A stretch of 64,000 nucleotides of DNA from Vibrio tasmaniensis (GTDB taxonomy: Bacteria; Pseudomonadota; Gammaproteobacteria; Enterobacterales; Vibrionaceae): assembly GCF_024347635.1 (NCBI RefSeq), contig NZ_AP025511.1, positions 124,001 to 188,000 on the forward strand, read 5' to 3'. The notes beneath the pieces are model-generated. The model was not told the DNA's origin. It saw nothing but the letters and a program-made list of their open reading frames with translations, and did no database searches. The position numbers were made by a program, and so were the translations under genes. Shown here piece by piece: positions 1 to 7,442 of this stretch (positions within the stretch are counted from its first letter, which is position 1; every line of letters starts with the position of its first letter).

Positions 1-1
1 T

Positions 2-328
2 TTTGACTCATACCAAACCTTAAAAGCGCGTGGCGAAATGCCATCGGCACTGTTTGTTAGCAATGACATGATGGCAATGGGTGTGATTCACGCTGCGGCT
101 CAAGATGGCACATCGATTCCAAATGATCTTTCGATTATTGGCTACGATGACATCCACTTGTCTAAATACATGACCCCAGCTTTGAGCACTATCCACCAGC
201 CAAAACACCGTTTAGGTAAAGCAGCCGTAGATACTCTATTGAACCGACTCAAAACCCCTGATGCGTATCCGCAGGTTGTTGAGTTAGAGCCAACGTTAGT
301 TGAACGAAGCAGCGTAAAAGCGATTTAG
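2..328 (+). CDS. rbsR: LacI-family repressor, C-terminal part (RbsR-like)
   Basis: Only the C-terminal 108 codons are in the window; the open frame runs off the left edge, so the helix-turn-helix and most of the effector domain are missing. The visible part is the end of the periplasmic-binding-protein-like effector domain of LacI repressors: the conserved SALFVSNDMMAMGV segment, then SIPNDLSIIGYDD and the TTIHQP-like stretch STIHQPKHRLG, ending in the typical VERSSV tail. The combination YDDIHLSKYMTP...IHQPK resembles the ribose repressor RbsR, which in vibrios closes the rbs operon. The rbs assignment is inference because no upstream gene is visible. A strong hairpin terminator follows about 100 bp downstream. 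Confidence 0.75.
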   Translation, partial: FDSYQTLKARGEMPSALFVSNDMMAMGVIHAAAQDGTSIPNDLSIIGYDDIHLSKYMTPALSTIHQPKHRLGKAAVDTLLNRLKTPDAYPQVVELEPTLVERSSVKAI

Positions 329-431
329 TGCGCCTTTCTACAAATCTAAATAACTGCTCCAAACAACAAAGCCGAGCAGTGCAGCAAAGCAACTAGCCAA
401 GGCAACATCCTACACAACAGACCTAAATAAC

Positions 432-463
432 AAAGGGCAAGGTTATCTAACCTTGCCCTTTTC
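432..463. terminator. Rho-independent terminator, bidirectional
   Basis: A perfect 14-bp stem (432-445 paired with 448-461) with a 2-nt loop, rich in GC in the middle and ending in TTTT on the + strand and AAA on the left arm. It lies between the LacI-type gene on + and the converging amidase gene on -, so it can stop both transcripts. Confidence 0.85.
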
Positions 464-489
464 GATCTTAATACGCTTCACTTGTCTTG

Positions 490-1284
490 TTAACGATTCA
501 ACGCAGACGCTATCTGTTGTATTTCATCTAACACATCAACACCATTGTATTGAGGCGCAATAGACAAGTCTTGAATATTAATCGTTTCAACAGACTGATG
601 CTCACTGAGTTGAAGCATTAAGTCTCCCTTCGGTGAATAGGTTCTACTGCCGCCACAATATGTCGCGGTAAAGGCATCAACCACATCTTGCCCGACGCGA
701 TTACAGGTCACGATATGACACCCTTCTTCTAACGCTCTTGCTTGTGCAATGGCAAAGCTATGATGACCACCAAAATTCGCAGGATGGAGAATAACGTCTA
801 CCGACTGATACGGTCTCATGATCTCCGGGAACCATATATCAAAGCAAATCGCGACACCGAACTTCAAGCCTTTGTATTCAAAAGTAAGAAGTTCATTTCC
901 TCTAGAAAAGTACTCTTTGTCGAATTTCGTTTGACTGACTTTTCTGTATTTATGACGCAAACCTGAACCATCAACCACCACAACGCTATTGTAATACTGA
1001 CCATTATCTTCCTCAGCGACACCCGCAACGATTAACGTCTGATGTTTCGTGGCAAGCGCAGTTAATGAATCAATGGTCGGGCTGTTATTGAAGTCTTCAC
1101 ACAGTTCATGAATTTCTGCGGCATCGTTAAAGATATATCCAGTAGAGAACAGTTCAGGCAGCAACGTGATATCACCCACTGTCGTCTCAGCTTCCAAAAG
1201 CTCAGAGACTCGCGAGATGTTCATTTGTTTATTTTTGTATTCAACTTCAAGCTGGACAAGAGTGACGCTGACACTATTCAAAAT
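490..1284 (-). CDS. Carbon-nitrogen hydrolase (nitrilase superfamily amidase)
   Basis: A cytoplasmic C-N hydrolase of about 264 residues, the usual size of single-domain nitrilase-superfamily amidases. The Glu-Lys-Cys catalytic triad is visible: Glu in TLLPELFSTGY, Lys in LRHKYRKVSQTKF and Cys in GVAICFDIWFPE. Such enzymes hydrolyse amides (omega-amidase, carbamoylputrescine amidase and others); the substrate cannot be told from the sequence. The frame is open back to a GTG at 1305, but a TTG at 1284 (MNSVSVTLVQLEV) has an AAGGA ribosome site seven bases upstream and places the first beta strand at the N-terminus, so it is preferred. It is transcribed away from the LprI-like gene with no clear operon partner. 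Confidence 0.85.
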   Translation of the reverse strand: MLNSVSVTLVQLEVEYKNKQMNISRVSELLEAETTVGDITLLPELFSTGYIFNDAAEIHELCEDFNNSPTIDSLTALATKHQTLIVAGVAEEDNGQYYNSVVVVDGSGLRHKYRKVSQTKFDKEYFSRGNELLTFEYKGLKFGVAICFDIWFPEIMRPYQSVDVILHPANFGGHHSFAIAQARALEEGCHIVTCNRVGQDVVDAFTATYCGGSRTYSPKGDLMLQLSEHQSVETINIQDLSIAPQYNGVDVLDEIQQIASALNR

Positions 1285-1402
1285 CGAATCCTTACTGGGT
1301 AACACTTCAAACTTGGACTAAGAACGACAGGGTAAGATAATCCCCCATCGCTTGCTGACTCGAGCGCCAATGGTTGAAGCAAGCGCACACTCTCATAAGC
1401 AC

Positions 1403-1834
1403 TCAGTTCATATACTTCATCAGCTTGGGCTCTGGCAAAACTGGTGGTGTGCTGTCCATGTAGGTTAAGAAGTTTTCCCACACCTCATGCGTTCTTTGTT
1501 TAGTCAGCTTAGTTTTGCAAGAAAGCGCCATAAGACCTCGAATTGAACCATCACGCCATTGGGTATACACCGAGTCACAATGTGCCGTCATGTAAGCTTG
1601 CCAACTGTCTTGAGCCATCTTGATTGAGCTAACCAACTCCGCATCATAAGCATTGTGTTCAAAGCTCGCTTCAAGGTATTGATCAAGCTCCACTTGTGCA
1701 GTTTCCAACTCAATCGACGCACAGTGATTGATCTCTATGGTATTCATTGCATTCTCGCAATCGACAACATCATCGGATGCTGATGCAAGCAAAGGTAAAC
1801 ACGTTAATAACACGACCGTTAAAGCCTTTTTCAT
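1403..1834 (-). CDS. Exported LprI-like (DUF1311) protein
   Basis: 143 residues with a clear Sec signal peptide (MKKALTVVLLTCLPLLASAS) followed by a small Cys-containing domain. The spacing of CENAMNTIEINHC, the W-x2-Y-x4-C unit (QDSWQAYMTAHCDS), the R-G motif and the final C-x3-LT-x2-R (SCKTKLTKQRTHE) is the pattern of the DUF1311/LprI family, named after a mycobacterial lysozyme-inhibitor lipoprotein. There is no lipobox, so a soluble periplasmic protein is expected. The start is supported by AGGGGA upstream. Its actual target in this organism is unknown; lysozyme inhibition is only a family-level suggestion. Confidence 0.75.
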   Translation of the reverse strand: MKKALTVVLLTCLPLLASASDDVVDCENAMNTIEINHCASIELETAQVELDQYLEASFEHNAYDAELVSSIKMAQDSWQAYMTAHCDSVYTQWRDGSIRGLMALSCKTKLTKQRTHEVWENFLTYMDSTPPVLPEPKLMKYMN

Positions 1835-1873
1835 TATTTATCCCCTCATTCAAAAGCACATATATGCGCCCTA

Positions 1874-2536
1874 TTAATGCCAAGCATTACGAATCTTAAC
1901 GACATAAGACGCCAATTGTTGATAACTGCGTTTAGGATTATGTCCAAAAACCACAAGAGCATACAACCACAGAACAAGAAGCATGGAAAACAAACCTGAC
2001 TGGAAACCATCTAGGTACAACTCAGGTAGCAAGTCGACTACCTTTTGATAGTTCACAATTGAAATTGTTGTTTTACTGCTAATCAACTCATACGTTAAGC
2101 TTATTGGGCCCACTAAGGCCCAAACTAAAAACCATGACACGCCTGCGACAGGCACTAAACTCAGTAGCGGCTTAAGTTGCTTAACCGGGAAAATGAAATA
2201 CAAGAGCATAATCAAATACAGAGCGGCTAAAAATAAGCTCCATGCGTGAACACTGACTTCAAAAATCCGATAACGCTCATCGACATACATGATTAACACT
2301 ACCGCCCCCAATACACCAAGCGATAATAATTTTCCCACATACCTCGTTCTAGAAAACCTAATCAATACATAACCAATCACAAGAAGAAAGCACGAAAGCC
2401 AAGCTAACACTTCTGGTTTGGTCTCAAAAAGACGTGGTGTTGCGGAATTAGACAAGATAAAGATCGCGTAGGTAGGAGCAATCATCAGAAACGCGATAAA
2501 CACACGCACCAACATCCAAATCATATTTTTAATCAT
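1874..2536 (-). CDS. Polytopic inner-membrane protein, unknown function
   Basis: About 220 residues with five or six hydrophobic segments (around residues 8-25, 42-58, 68-85, 96-115, 128-150 and 185-200), so an integral inner-membrane protein. No family motif was recognised. An in-frame GTG at 2551 would add five residues (MDLSV); the ATG at 2536 is used here but neither has a strong ribosome site. It ends 40 bp upstream of the LprI-like gene on the same strand, so the two may be co-transcribed. Nothing suggests a specific function. Confidence 0.6.
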   Translation of the reverse strand: MIKNMIWMLVRVFIAFLMIAPTYAIFILSNSATPRLFETKPEVLAWLSCFLLVIGYVLIRFSRTRYVGKLLSLGVLGAVVLIMYVDERYRIFEVSVHAWSLFLAALYLIMLLYFIFPVKQLKPLLSLVPVAGVSWFLVWALVGPISLTYELISSKTTISIVNYQKVVDLLPELYLDGFQSGLFSMLLVLWLYALVVFGHNPKRSYQQLASYVVKIRNAWH

Positions 2537-2799
2537 TACGCTCAAATCCACTCACTCGCATTATTTCAAAAATTACAGTTTTCAATTTGATGATAAAAAC
2601 CGGTAACAATCCGCTTCATCAAAAAACGCAAAAGTACTGAACAAAAAAACGACACTCTTAACCTTGGAAGCATATCTAACATCATGATTTCTATAGTGCG
2701 ACCATGCGTTACGCTATTTATATCAATAACTCAGACTTTTGTTCACACTATTTATGCATAAGCTTGCGTTATTACCGTTAAATTTATAAATTAAGTTGC

Positions 2800-4410
2800 A
2801 TGCACACACCAATCGGTCACGCTTCTCTTAATATGGATATCAAGTACCAGCATTTTGCCAAAACTTCATTCTTCTTTGCCATTTCTTTCTTTTTTTCCAT
2901 GGCATTGCTCATACCTTTGACGCCATCTCATTACCAAACCTTAACCGAAGACACATCGAGGTTAGTAGAGACGAGGTTAGAAGGAATCCAATCAAGGTTC
3001 GACCATTTTTTATCTGAAATCACCCCAGATCAGCCTTGCGACGCGATTGTTAGACAACTTCGACAAAACGTTTTTGAAGCCGATTGGGTGAAAGAAGCCG
3101 CGGTGTTCAACAAAGAGAACCGATTTTACTGTTCAACCACCGATGGTGAGGTTTCATTTAGCTTATACAACACCATCAGGCAACGGCTCAATGAAGCCCC
3201 AAATTTAACCACCTTATCGTATTCAAACTCAGCGATTACTAAGGTGCAATCCATCATGCTGATATTCTCGACTAAGGAAGGCTCAGGAGTGAGCCTGATG
3301 ATTCCTCCGCACTTCATCTTTGAGCTTGTAGAAGCTAATTTGAGTAGCCATGGCATTAATTCTAAAGTTGAAGTGATCAAAAGAGACATTCACCCTACCG
3401 ACCTCGGCTCATACAACGCGACAGTGCGGATACAATCAGACATCTACCCATTCGCCGTCACCTCATACATTGGTAATCAGTATTATATTAACTTCATGCT
3501 GAATAACTTATGGTTTGGTTTCCTTATGGCCGGAATTGCCACCATTATTCGCCTTTCCTTCAAACATAAAAAGCAGAGCCAACGTAGCTTAGAATATTCG
3601 CTGTCTAGCGCACTAAAAAACAAACACCTACATGTTCACATGCAACCTATCGTTAACCAAAGCACCAATAAGATCGTAGGCTGTGAGTCACTATTGAGAT
3701 GGAACGATCCAATTGAAGGTAACGTCTCCCCTGCTATCTTCATTCCATTAGCTGAAAGTTTAGGCTTGATCGAGAAGCTGACCTATTTCGTGCTGCATGA
3801 AGTGTTAACGACATTGAAAAGTAATCAAGAGGTGTTTGCATCAAAGTACATCAGCGTCAACATCAGCCGAAACGTTGTATCCAACAGTAACTTCACTAAT
3901 AAAGTGATTAGCATCTTTAAAAGACACCCTGAAATTCTCAAGCAGGTGGTTTTTGAAGTGACAGAGGATGGTGAGTGTTCTGATGCCGATATGGTCAAAA
4001 TTAAGGACAACTTGCAAAAGCTATCTGATCTTGGTGTGAGAATTGCCATAGATGACTTTGGCACTGGCTACGCAGGATTAGATTTTGTAAGGCAATTTCC
4101 GTTCACTATTATCAAGATTGATCGCGTGTTCGTGAAAAACATATCCGACGAATCCAGCTTTGGTATCCCACTATTAGAATCCATGCTTCAGCTATCACGC
4201 ACCTTAGGCATGCAAGTCATAGTTGAAGGCGTTGAGTACGAGTCACAACTGAAGATCTTGTCGAAACTAGGCGTCGACTACATCCAAGGCTTCTACTTCT
4301 ATAAACCTATGCCAATAAGCCTCGCCATTAGCTTGATCAAACAGCAGGGTTTTGAATCAGATAACGTTGAGGAGCAATGTACCTCAACGCTGAAGTGTTA
4401 TTTGGTTTAG
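2800..4410 (+). CDS. CSS-motif sensor EAL-domain c-di-GMP phosphodiesterase
   Basis: A 536-residue two-TM protein: TM1 at about 20-42, a periplasmic region of about 190 residues, TM2 near 235-255, then a cytoplasmic EAL domain to the C-terminus. The periplasmic part has the CSS arrangement (a cysteine in DQPCDAIV, then FYCSTTDGE), a redox/DSB-responsive sensor in enterobacterial PDEs. The EAL catalytic positions look intact: E in GCESLLRW (ESL for EAL), N in SVNISRNV, E in FEVTED, DD in IDDFGTGYAG, K in IIKIDRVFV, E in VEGVEYE and Q in IQGFYFYKPM, so active hydrolysis to pGpG is likely. A second ATG at 2833 (MDIKYQ) is an alternative start; neither has a good ribosome site. A hairpin terminator follows. 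Confidence 0.88.
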   Translation: MHTPIGHASLNMDIKYQHFAKTSFFFAISFFFSMALLIPLTPSHYQTLTEDTSRLVETRLEGIQSRFDHFLSEITPDQPCDAIVRQLRQNVFEADWVKEAAVFNKENRFYCSTTDGEVSFSLYNTIRQRLNEAPNLTTLSYSNSAITKVQSIMLIFSTKEGSGVSLMIPPHFIFELVEANLSSHGINSKVEVIKRDIHPTDLGSYNATVRIQSDIYPFAVTSYIGNQYYINFMLNNLWFGFLMAGIATIIRLSFKHKKQSQRSLEYSLSSALKNKHLHVHMQPIVNQSTNKIVGCESLLRWNDPIEGNVSPAIFIPLAESLGLIEKLTYFVLHEVLTTLKSNQEVFASKYISVNISRNVVSNSNFTNKVISIFKRHPEILKQVVFEVTEDGECSDADMVKIKDNLQKLSDLGVRIAIDDFGTGYAGLDFVRQFPFTIIKIDRVFVKNISDESSFGIPLLESMLQLSRTLGMQVIVEGVEYESQLKILSKLGVDYIQGFYFYKPMPISLAISLIKQQGFESDNVEEQCTSTLKCYLV

Positions 4411-4428
4411 ATTGGTATAAAGCACAAA

Positions 4429-4465
4429 CCCAACACCGACATGAAGTCTGTGTTGGGAACAACTT
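4429..4465 (+). terminator. Putative terminator after the EAL gene
   Basis: An 8-bp perfect stem (CCCAACAC at 4429-4436 with GTGTTGGG at 4450-4457), followed within 10 nt by a short T-tract. It lies between the convergent EAL gene and SPFH gene. Confidence 0.6.
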
Positions 4466-4480
4466 TTAGTTTCCTTAATC

Positions 4481-5356
4481 CTACTTAGCTCTCATGTCTA
4501 AAATAGGCATATTTTCACCACCCAACATTGTTGCTGGCAGCTTTCCGTCCCAGTTTTGAGCTTCGGTCAGTTTAATAATTAACGGGTTATCCCCAAGAGC
4601 TTTGGCCTTTGCATTAATCGCTTCTGCTTCAGCAAAACCTTTTAATTTAATCGCCTTCGCTTCAGCTATAGCGATAAGCTCAATACCATCAGCCTCGGCT
4701 TTTGCCGTATTTACGGCTCTTTGAGCTTCCAAGTTTTGCCTAGCCAGTTTATGTTTCTCGGCAGCGGCTAAGTTTTTCTCAGTCTGCTTCGTTTCGATTG
4801 AGGTAAGGTATTTTTTTGGTAGGGCTATATTTTCAATCTGTATATTATCTACGCTTACTGGAAACGCGGCCATTTCTTCAATTAAATTGGATTCAATCGC
4901 CTGAATAGCACTCGCTCTATCTTGAATTAACTGCTCTGCATCATACTTAGGAATAACATCCTTAGTTGCCGACCTAAATCTAGGGTCAAGAATACGAGCT
5001 TCAAATTGCGGAAGACCACCATACTGTCTAAAAAGATCTAACGCTGCAGATTTATCTACCGTCCAGTTAACGGATACGACGACAGTAACTGGCATCTGCT
5101 CTTTTGTACTTGAGGCCATTTTCTCTTCATTCTTGCGTGTCCGAACTTCAATCTCTTCAACGCTGTCGATAAACGGGACTTTGAAGTGTAAGCCTGGGCT
5201 TACCTGTGTTTTAGCTTCACTAAAGCGCTTAACAATACCAATGTGCCCCTCATTAACAGTATAAACTGAACTAAAGAGAACAAAAGCAACGGTAATTCCG
5301 GCACCTAGCTTTTTAATAGGTAAGTTAAATTTCTTCATTTCTACAGCTTGTTTCAT
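4481..5356 (-). CDS. SPFH/Band-7 (prohibitin-like) membrane protein
   Basis: About 291 residues: one N-terminal TM (GAGITVAFVLFSSVYTV), then the SPFH opening TVNEGHIGIVKRF...VSPGLHFKVPFIDSVEE, an SPFH fold to about residue 180, and a long Ala/Glu/Lys-rich coiled coil (about 190-255). This order is that of prohibitin/HflC-like scaffold proteins that oligomerise on membranes, often controlling proteases or microdomains. No FtsH or NfeD partner is adjacent, so it is an orphan SPFH protein. Start choice is uncertain: the frame reaches a TTG at 5389, with ATGs at 5356 and 5338, none with a convincing ribosome site. It sits in an AT-rich patch with unknown genes and an IS relic, which may mean accessory DNA. 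Confidence 0.8.
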   Translation of the reverse strand: MKQAVEMKKFNLPIKKLGAGITVAFVLFSSVYTVNEGHIGIVKRFSEAKTQVSPGLHFKVPFIDSVEEIEVRTRKNEEKMASSTKEQMPVTVVVSVNWTVDKSAALDLFRQYGGLPQFEARILDPRFRSATKDVIPKYDAEQLIQDRASAIQAIESNLIEEMAAFPVSVDNIQIENIALPKKYLTSIETKQTEKNLAAAEKHKLARQNLEAQRAVNTAKAEADGIELIAIAEAKAIKLKGFAEAEAINAKAKALGDNPLIIKLTEAQNWDGKLPATMLGGENMPILDMRAK

Positions 5357-5505
5357 GTTTTTGACCAACCAACTTATTATATGTGTCAATAATTAATATC
5401 AATCCTAACGCCCGTAAGAAGGTGAGCCCCACAGAACTAACCAAGTACACGGTACTCTTACCGCAACCGCCGAGCGTAACGCATCATATTAATCCTTATT
5501 TATTA

Positions 5506-5883
5506 TTACTTGTCTGCTTTATATTCCATCACGAGTCTTACTATTCCATCGAGTTCCTCGCGTTCATTTGACGAATATAACCCAGACTCTACAACACCAA
5601 CGTCATCGTTATTGAAAACACCGACACGTAACTCATACTTTTTGGTTAAAAGGTATCCAACGATGCCAATTATGGAAAACACACCAATACCAGCAAGTGG
5701 ACGAAAAAGGAAAATAGGTAAACTAAACACAACCGCAATAAAGAACGACCTTGTGATTTTACTTTTAATGTCATGCTCTTTAACGTAGATATTTTCTAAC
5801 GTATTAAGCCTAAGAGGCTTTGGGCTCTTCCTTGTTACAATCGAGTCCGACTCAAGCCAAATATTCTTTTTGCCGCTTCCCAT
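5506..5883 (-). CDS. Small two-TM membrane protein (possibly DUF6232-like)
   Basis: 125 residues: a polar N-terminal part with a basic/beta-rich stretch (IWLESDSIVTRKSPKPLRL), a hydrophobic hairpin (about residues 46-82, SFFIAVVFSLPIFLFRPLAG... then IIGIVGYLL) and a C-terminal cytoplasmic tail. The layout (short strand region, double TM, beta strands, terminal helix) resembles the DUF6232 family, but this is pattern memory only. The start is firm, since GGAGGAGGAACA precedes the ATG. Same strand as the SPFH gene with about 150 bp between, so possibly co-expressed. Confidence 0.6.
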   Translation of the reverse strand: MGSGKKNIWLESDSIVTRKSPKPLRLNTLENIYVKEHDIKSKITRSFFIAVVFSLPIFLFRPLAGIGVFSIIGIVGYLLTKKYELRVGVFNNDDVGVVESGLYSSNEREELDGIVRLVMEYKADK

Positions 5884-6359
5884 TGTTCCTCCTCCATAAA
5901 GCCAACCAACTTAAAATACGATAAACCTATCTTTAACAACACCTTACCAGTCAAAACTTGCAAGGTAAATGATTAACGCTATTGATTCTCATTATCGCAC
6001 GAAGTGCCGATTGATAATTGATGGTGACTTTAACCTAGTAAATAAAGACCAAAGCGATGAAACACGGGCTTTGCTGTCAGCATGAAAAGATGCGTTGGAT
6101 TAATCCGACCCACCGAGCCGAAAGGCATTGAAAATAAGAATAATGGTATTAGGAAAATCAGAGAAGGCGTGATGAAAAAGGAATAAATGGCTAACGGATT
6201 GATAAGATTGTTATTGCTACTTTATTTAGCGATGATCGCCTTGAGAAAAACCTCAAAGCGATTTGTCCTTCAAATGCAATCGTACAATTTACTTAATAAA
6301 GAGGTGCTAGGATTGTTCAAGCCTCGGGATTTAGTGTTGGCTGAGCAACACCTTAATCC
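5884..6359. other. AT-rich intergenic stretch without a convincing gene
   Basis: 476 bp between two minus-strand genes. It contains the Fur-box-like site described separately. A + strand frame from 6187 (about 89 codons, hydrophobic start) overlaps the end of the next gene antisense and has no recognisable homology, so it is not called. Some of this stretch may be debris from the same rearrangement that left the IS110 relic at 7.1 kb. Confidence 0.5.
5978..5996. promoter_or_regulatory. Fur-box-like site
   Basis: The 19 bp here match 15 of 19 positions of the classical GATAATGATAATCATTATC iron box; the right half (CTCATTATC) is the better one. It is about 95 bp upstream of the minus-strand gene starting at 5883. 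No iron-uptake gene is nearby, so it may be chance or the remains of a lost gene's promoter. Confidence 0.3.
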
Positions 6360-7013
6360 TTATTTTCCGTCTTTGGGGGACTCTACACGTCTGAGAATCT
6401 GTTCCACACTGAATTTGAGAAGCAACCTGTCTATTTCCGTAAATTCTCTATCGTGAATTACAACTTCTTTCAAATGAGAACTAGAACCAGACTGGACAAC
6501 AAACTTATGAAAATCAACTTGCTCTTTAGTGTCATTGAAAATTTTGACAAGTTTCGGCTCATGGATAGTAATTGCATCAAAATTCCATCTAAAACCAGTT
6601 CGTTTTATCGTAAATAAATCTTCTACGTAATCGATGTTATTTGACCACTTGTTAAAGCTGCTATGTTCAGATTTTGATAAGTTTAAACTGATTATAATTC
6701 CTTGGTTAAGGATAAATGGAAACCAGTAATTTTTTCTTTTTATATTAATGTAATAGTTCTTAGTACCAAGGAGTTCAAATCGCTTAAGTAAGCTCAGTGT
6801 GAAAATGAACATATCTTGATCGCAGTTTGAATTAGAGTCCAAATTGTTAATCACTATTACCTTAATGCATTGGCTAGAGAACTCTTCACTGTTAAGGTTA
6901 ATGATTAGTTCATCAACGACCGAATCAACCCTACTATTTTCTCCAGCAACACTTACGATAAAAAAGAATAAAACAACCGAAAGTAGAGCAACAAGCCCAT
7001 ATAACTTATTCAT
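6360..7013 (-). CDS. Exported protein of unknown function
   Basis: About 217 residues. The N-terminus (MNKLYGLVALLSVVLFFFIVSVAG) is a signal peptide or single membrane anchor; the rest is soluble, AT-rich in codon use, with one cysteine pair (SSQCIKVI and NSNCDQD) that could form a disulfide. No family recognised. The start is the ATG at 7013, with AAAGGA six bases upstream; an in-frame TTG two codons earlier lacks spacing for it. It lies directly upstream of the IS110 remnant and is among the most atypical genes of the window in base composition. Confidence 0.55.
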   Translation of the reverse strand: MNKLYGLVALLSVVLFFFIVSVAGENSRVDSVVDELIINLNSEEFSSQCIKVIVINNLDSNSNCDQDMFIFTLSLLKRFELLGTKNYYINIKRKNYWFPFILNQGIIISLNLSKSEHSSFNKWSNNIDYVEDLFTIKRTGFRWNFDAITIHEPKLVKIFNDTKEQVDFHKFVVQSGSSSHLKEVVIHDREFTEIDRLLLKFSVEQILRRVESPKDGK

Positions 7014-7116
7014 GAACAATCCTTTGAATGAAATCTAACAAATGATTTTGACTTTCTCAACCTTACAGTCTACGTGTCACACTGAGTCAGAACACGCCGA
7101 ATAACTGGAAGTTATT

Positions 7117-7409
7117 ATGTCAATCACTCCGATAGCTGGCGTTTACCACACCAAAAATTCATTTAGTATTAAAGGCGTTGATGAATATGGCAAGTTTGTC
7201 CTACGAAAAACAATCAAAAGAAATAGATTTTTGGGCACATAGCCAATTTACCGCTGTACCTTATCAGAATTGAGGATTGCTCTCGTGCCTAGCGCACGCC
7301 ACTGGGTGAGAGAGCAATTGAAGCTCGGCATAACCAGAAAATCATGGCGTCCAAATTCGTTATTCCATATCGAAAAATTGGAAAAACGATTCCAATGACA
7401 CAAAGTTAA
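7117..7409 (+). pseudogene. IS110-family transposase, N-terminal remnant with multiple frameshifts
   Basis: Translating by hand across three reading-frame changes recovers the start of an IS110-type (DEDD) transposase. Frame 1 from the ATG at 7117 gives a segment containing GVDEYGKFVLRKTIKRNRF, then TAG at 7240. The other frame from 7242 gives ANLPLYLIRIEDCSRA, stopped at 7290. Frame 1 again from 7294 gives ARHWVREQLKLG, and the second frame resumes with KIMASKFVIPYRK, ending at 7407. These follow the family order GVDE-GK-VLRK / FANLP / GMEAC / AHYW-REL-KLGH / LMA-QFV-PYRK. The remaining two thirds of the transposase are absent, the sequence stopping about 30 bp from the 3' end of nasA. No terminal structure or target site was seen. 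Confidence 0.8.
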
Positions 7410-7442
7410 GCTATTTCTAACTCAACCTTGAAAAGGTAATGA

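Noticed and set aside
1278..1481. 67-codon - strand frame between amidase and LprI-like genes
   Set aside because: It overlaps the 3' end of the LprI-like gene and the amidase start, with no coding character.
6187..6456. 89-codon + strand frame with a hydrophobic start
   Set aside because: No recognisable family, and its last third is antisense to the exported protein gene that has a good ribosome site.
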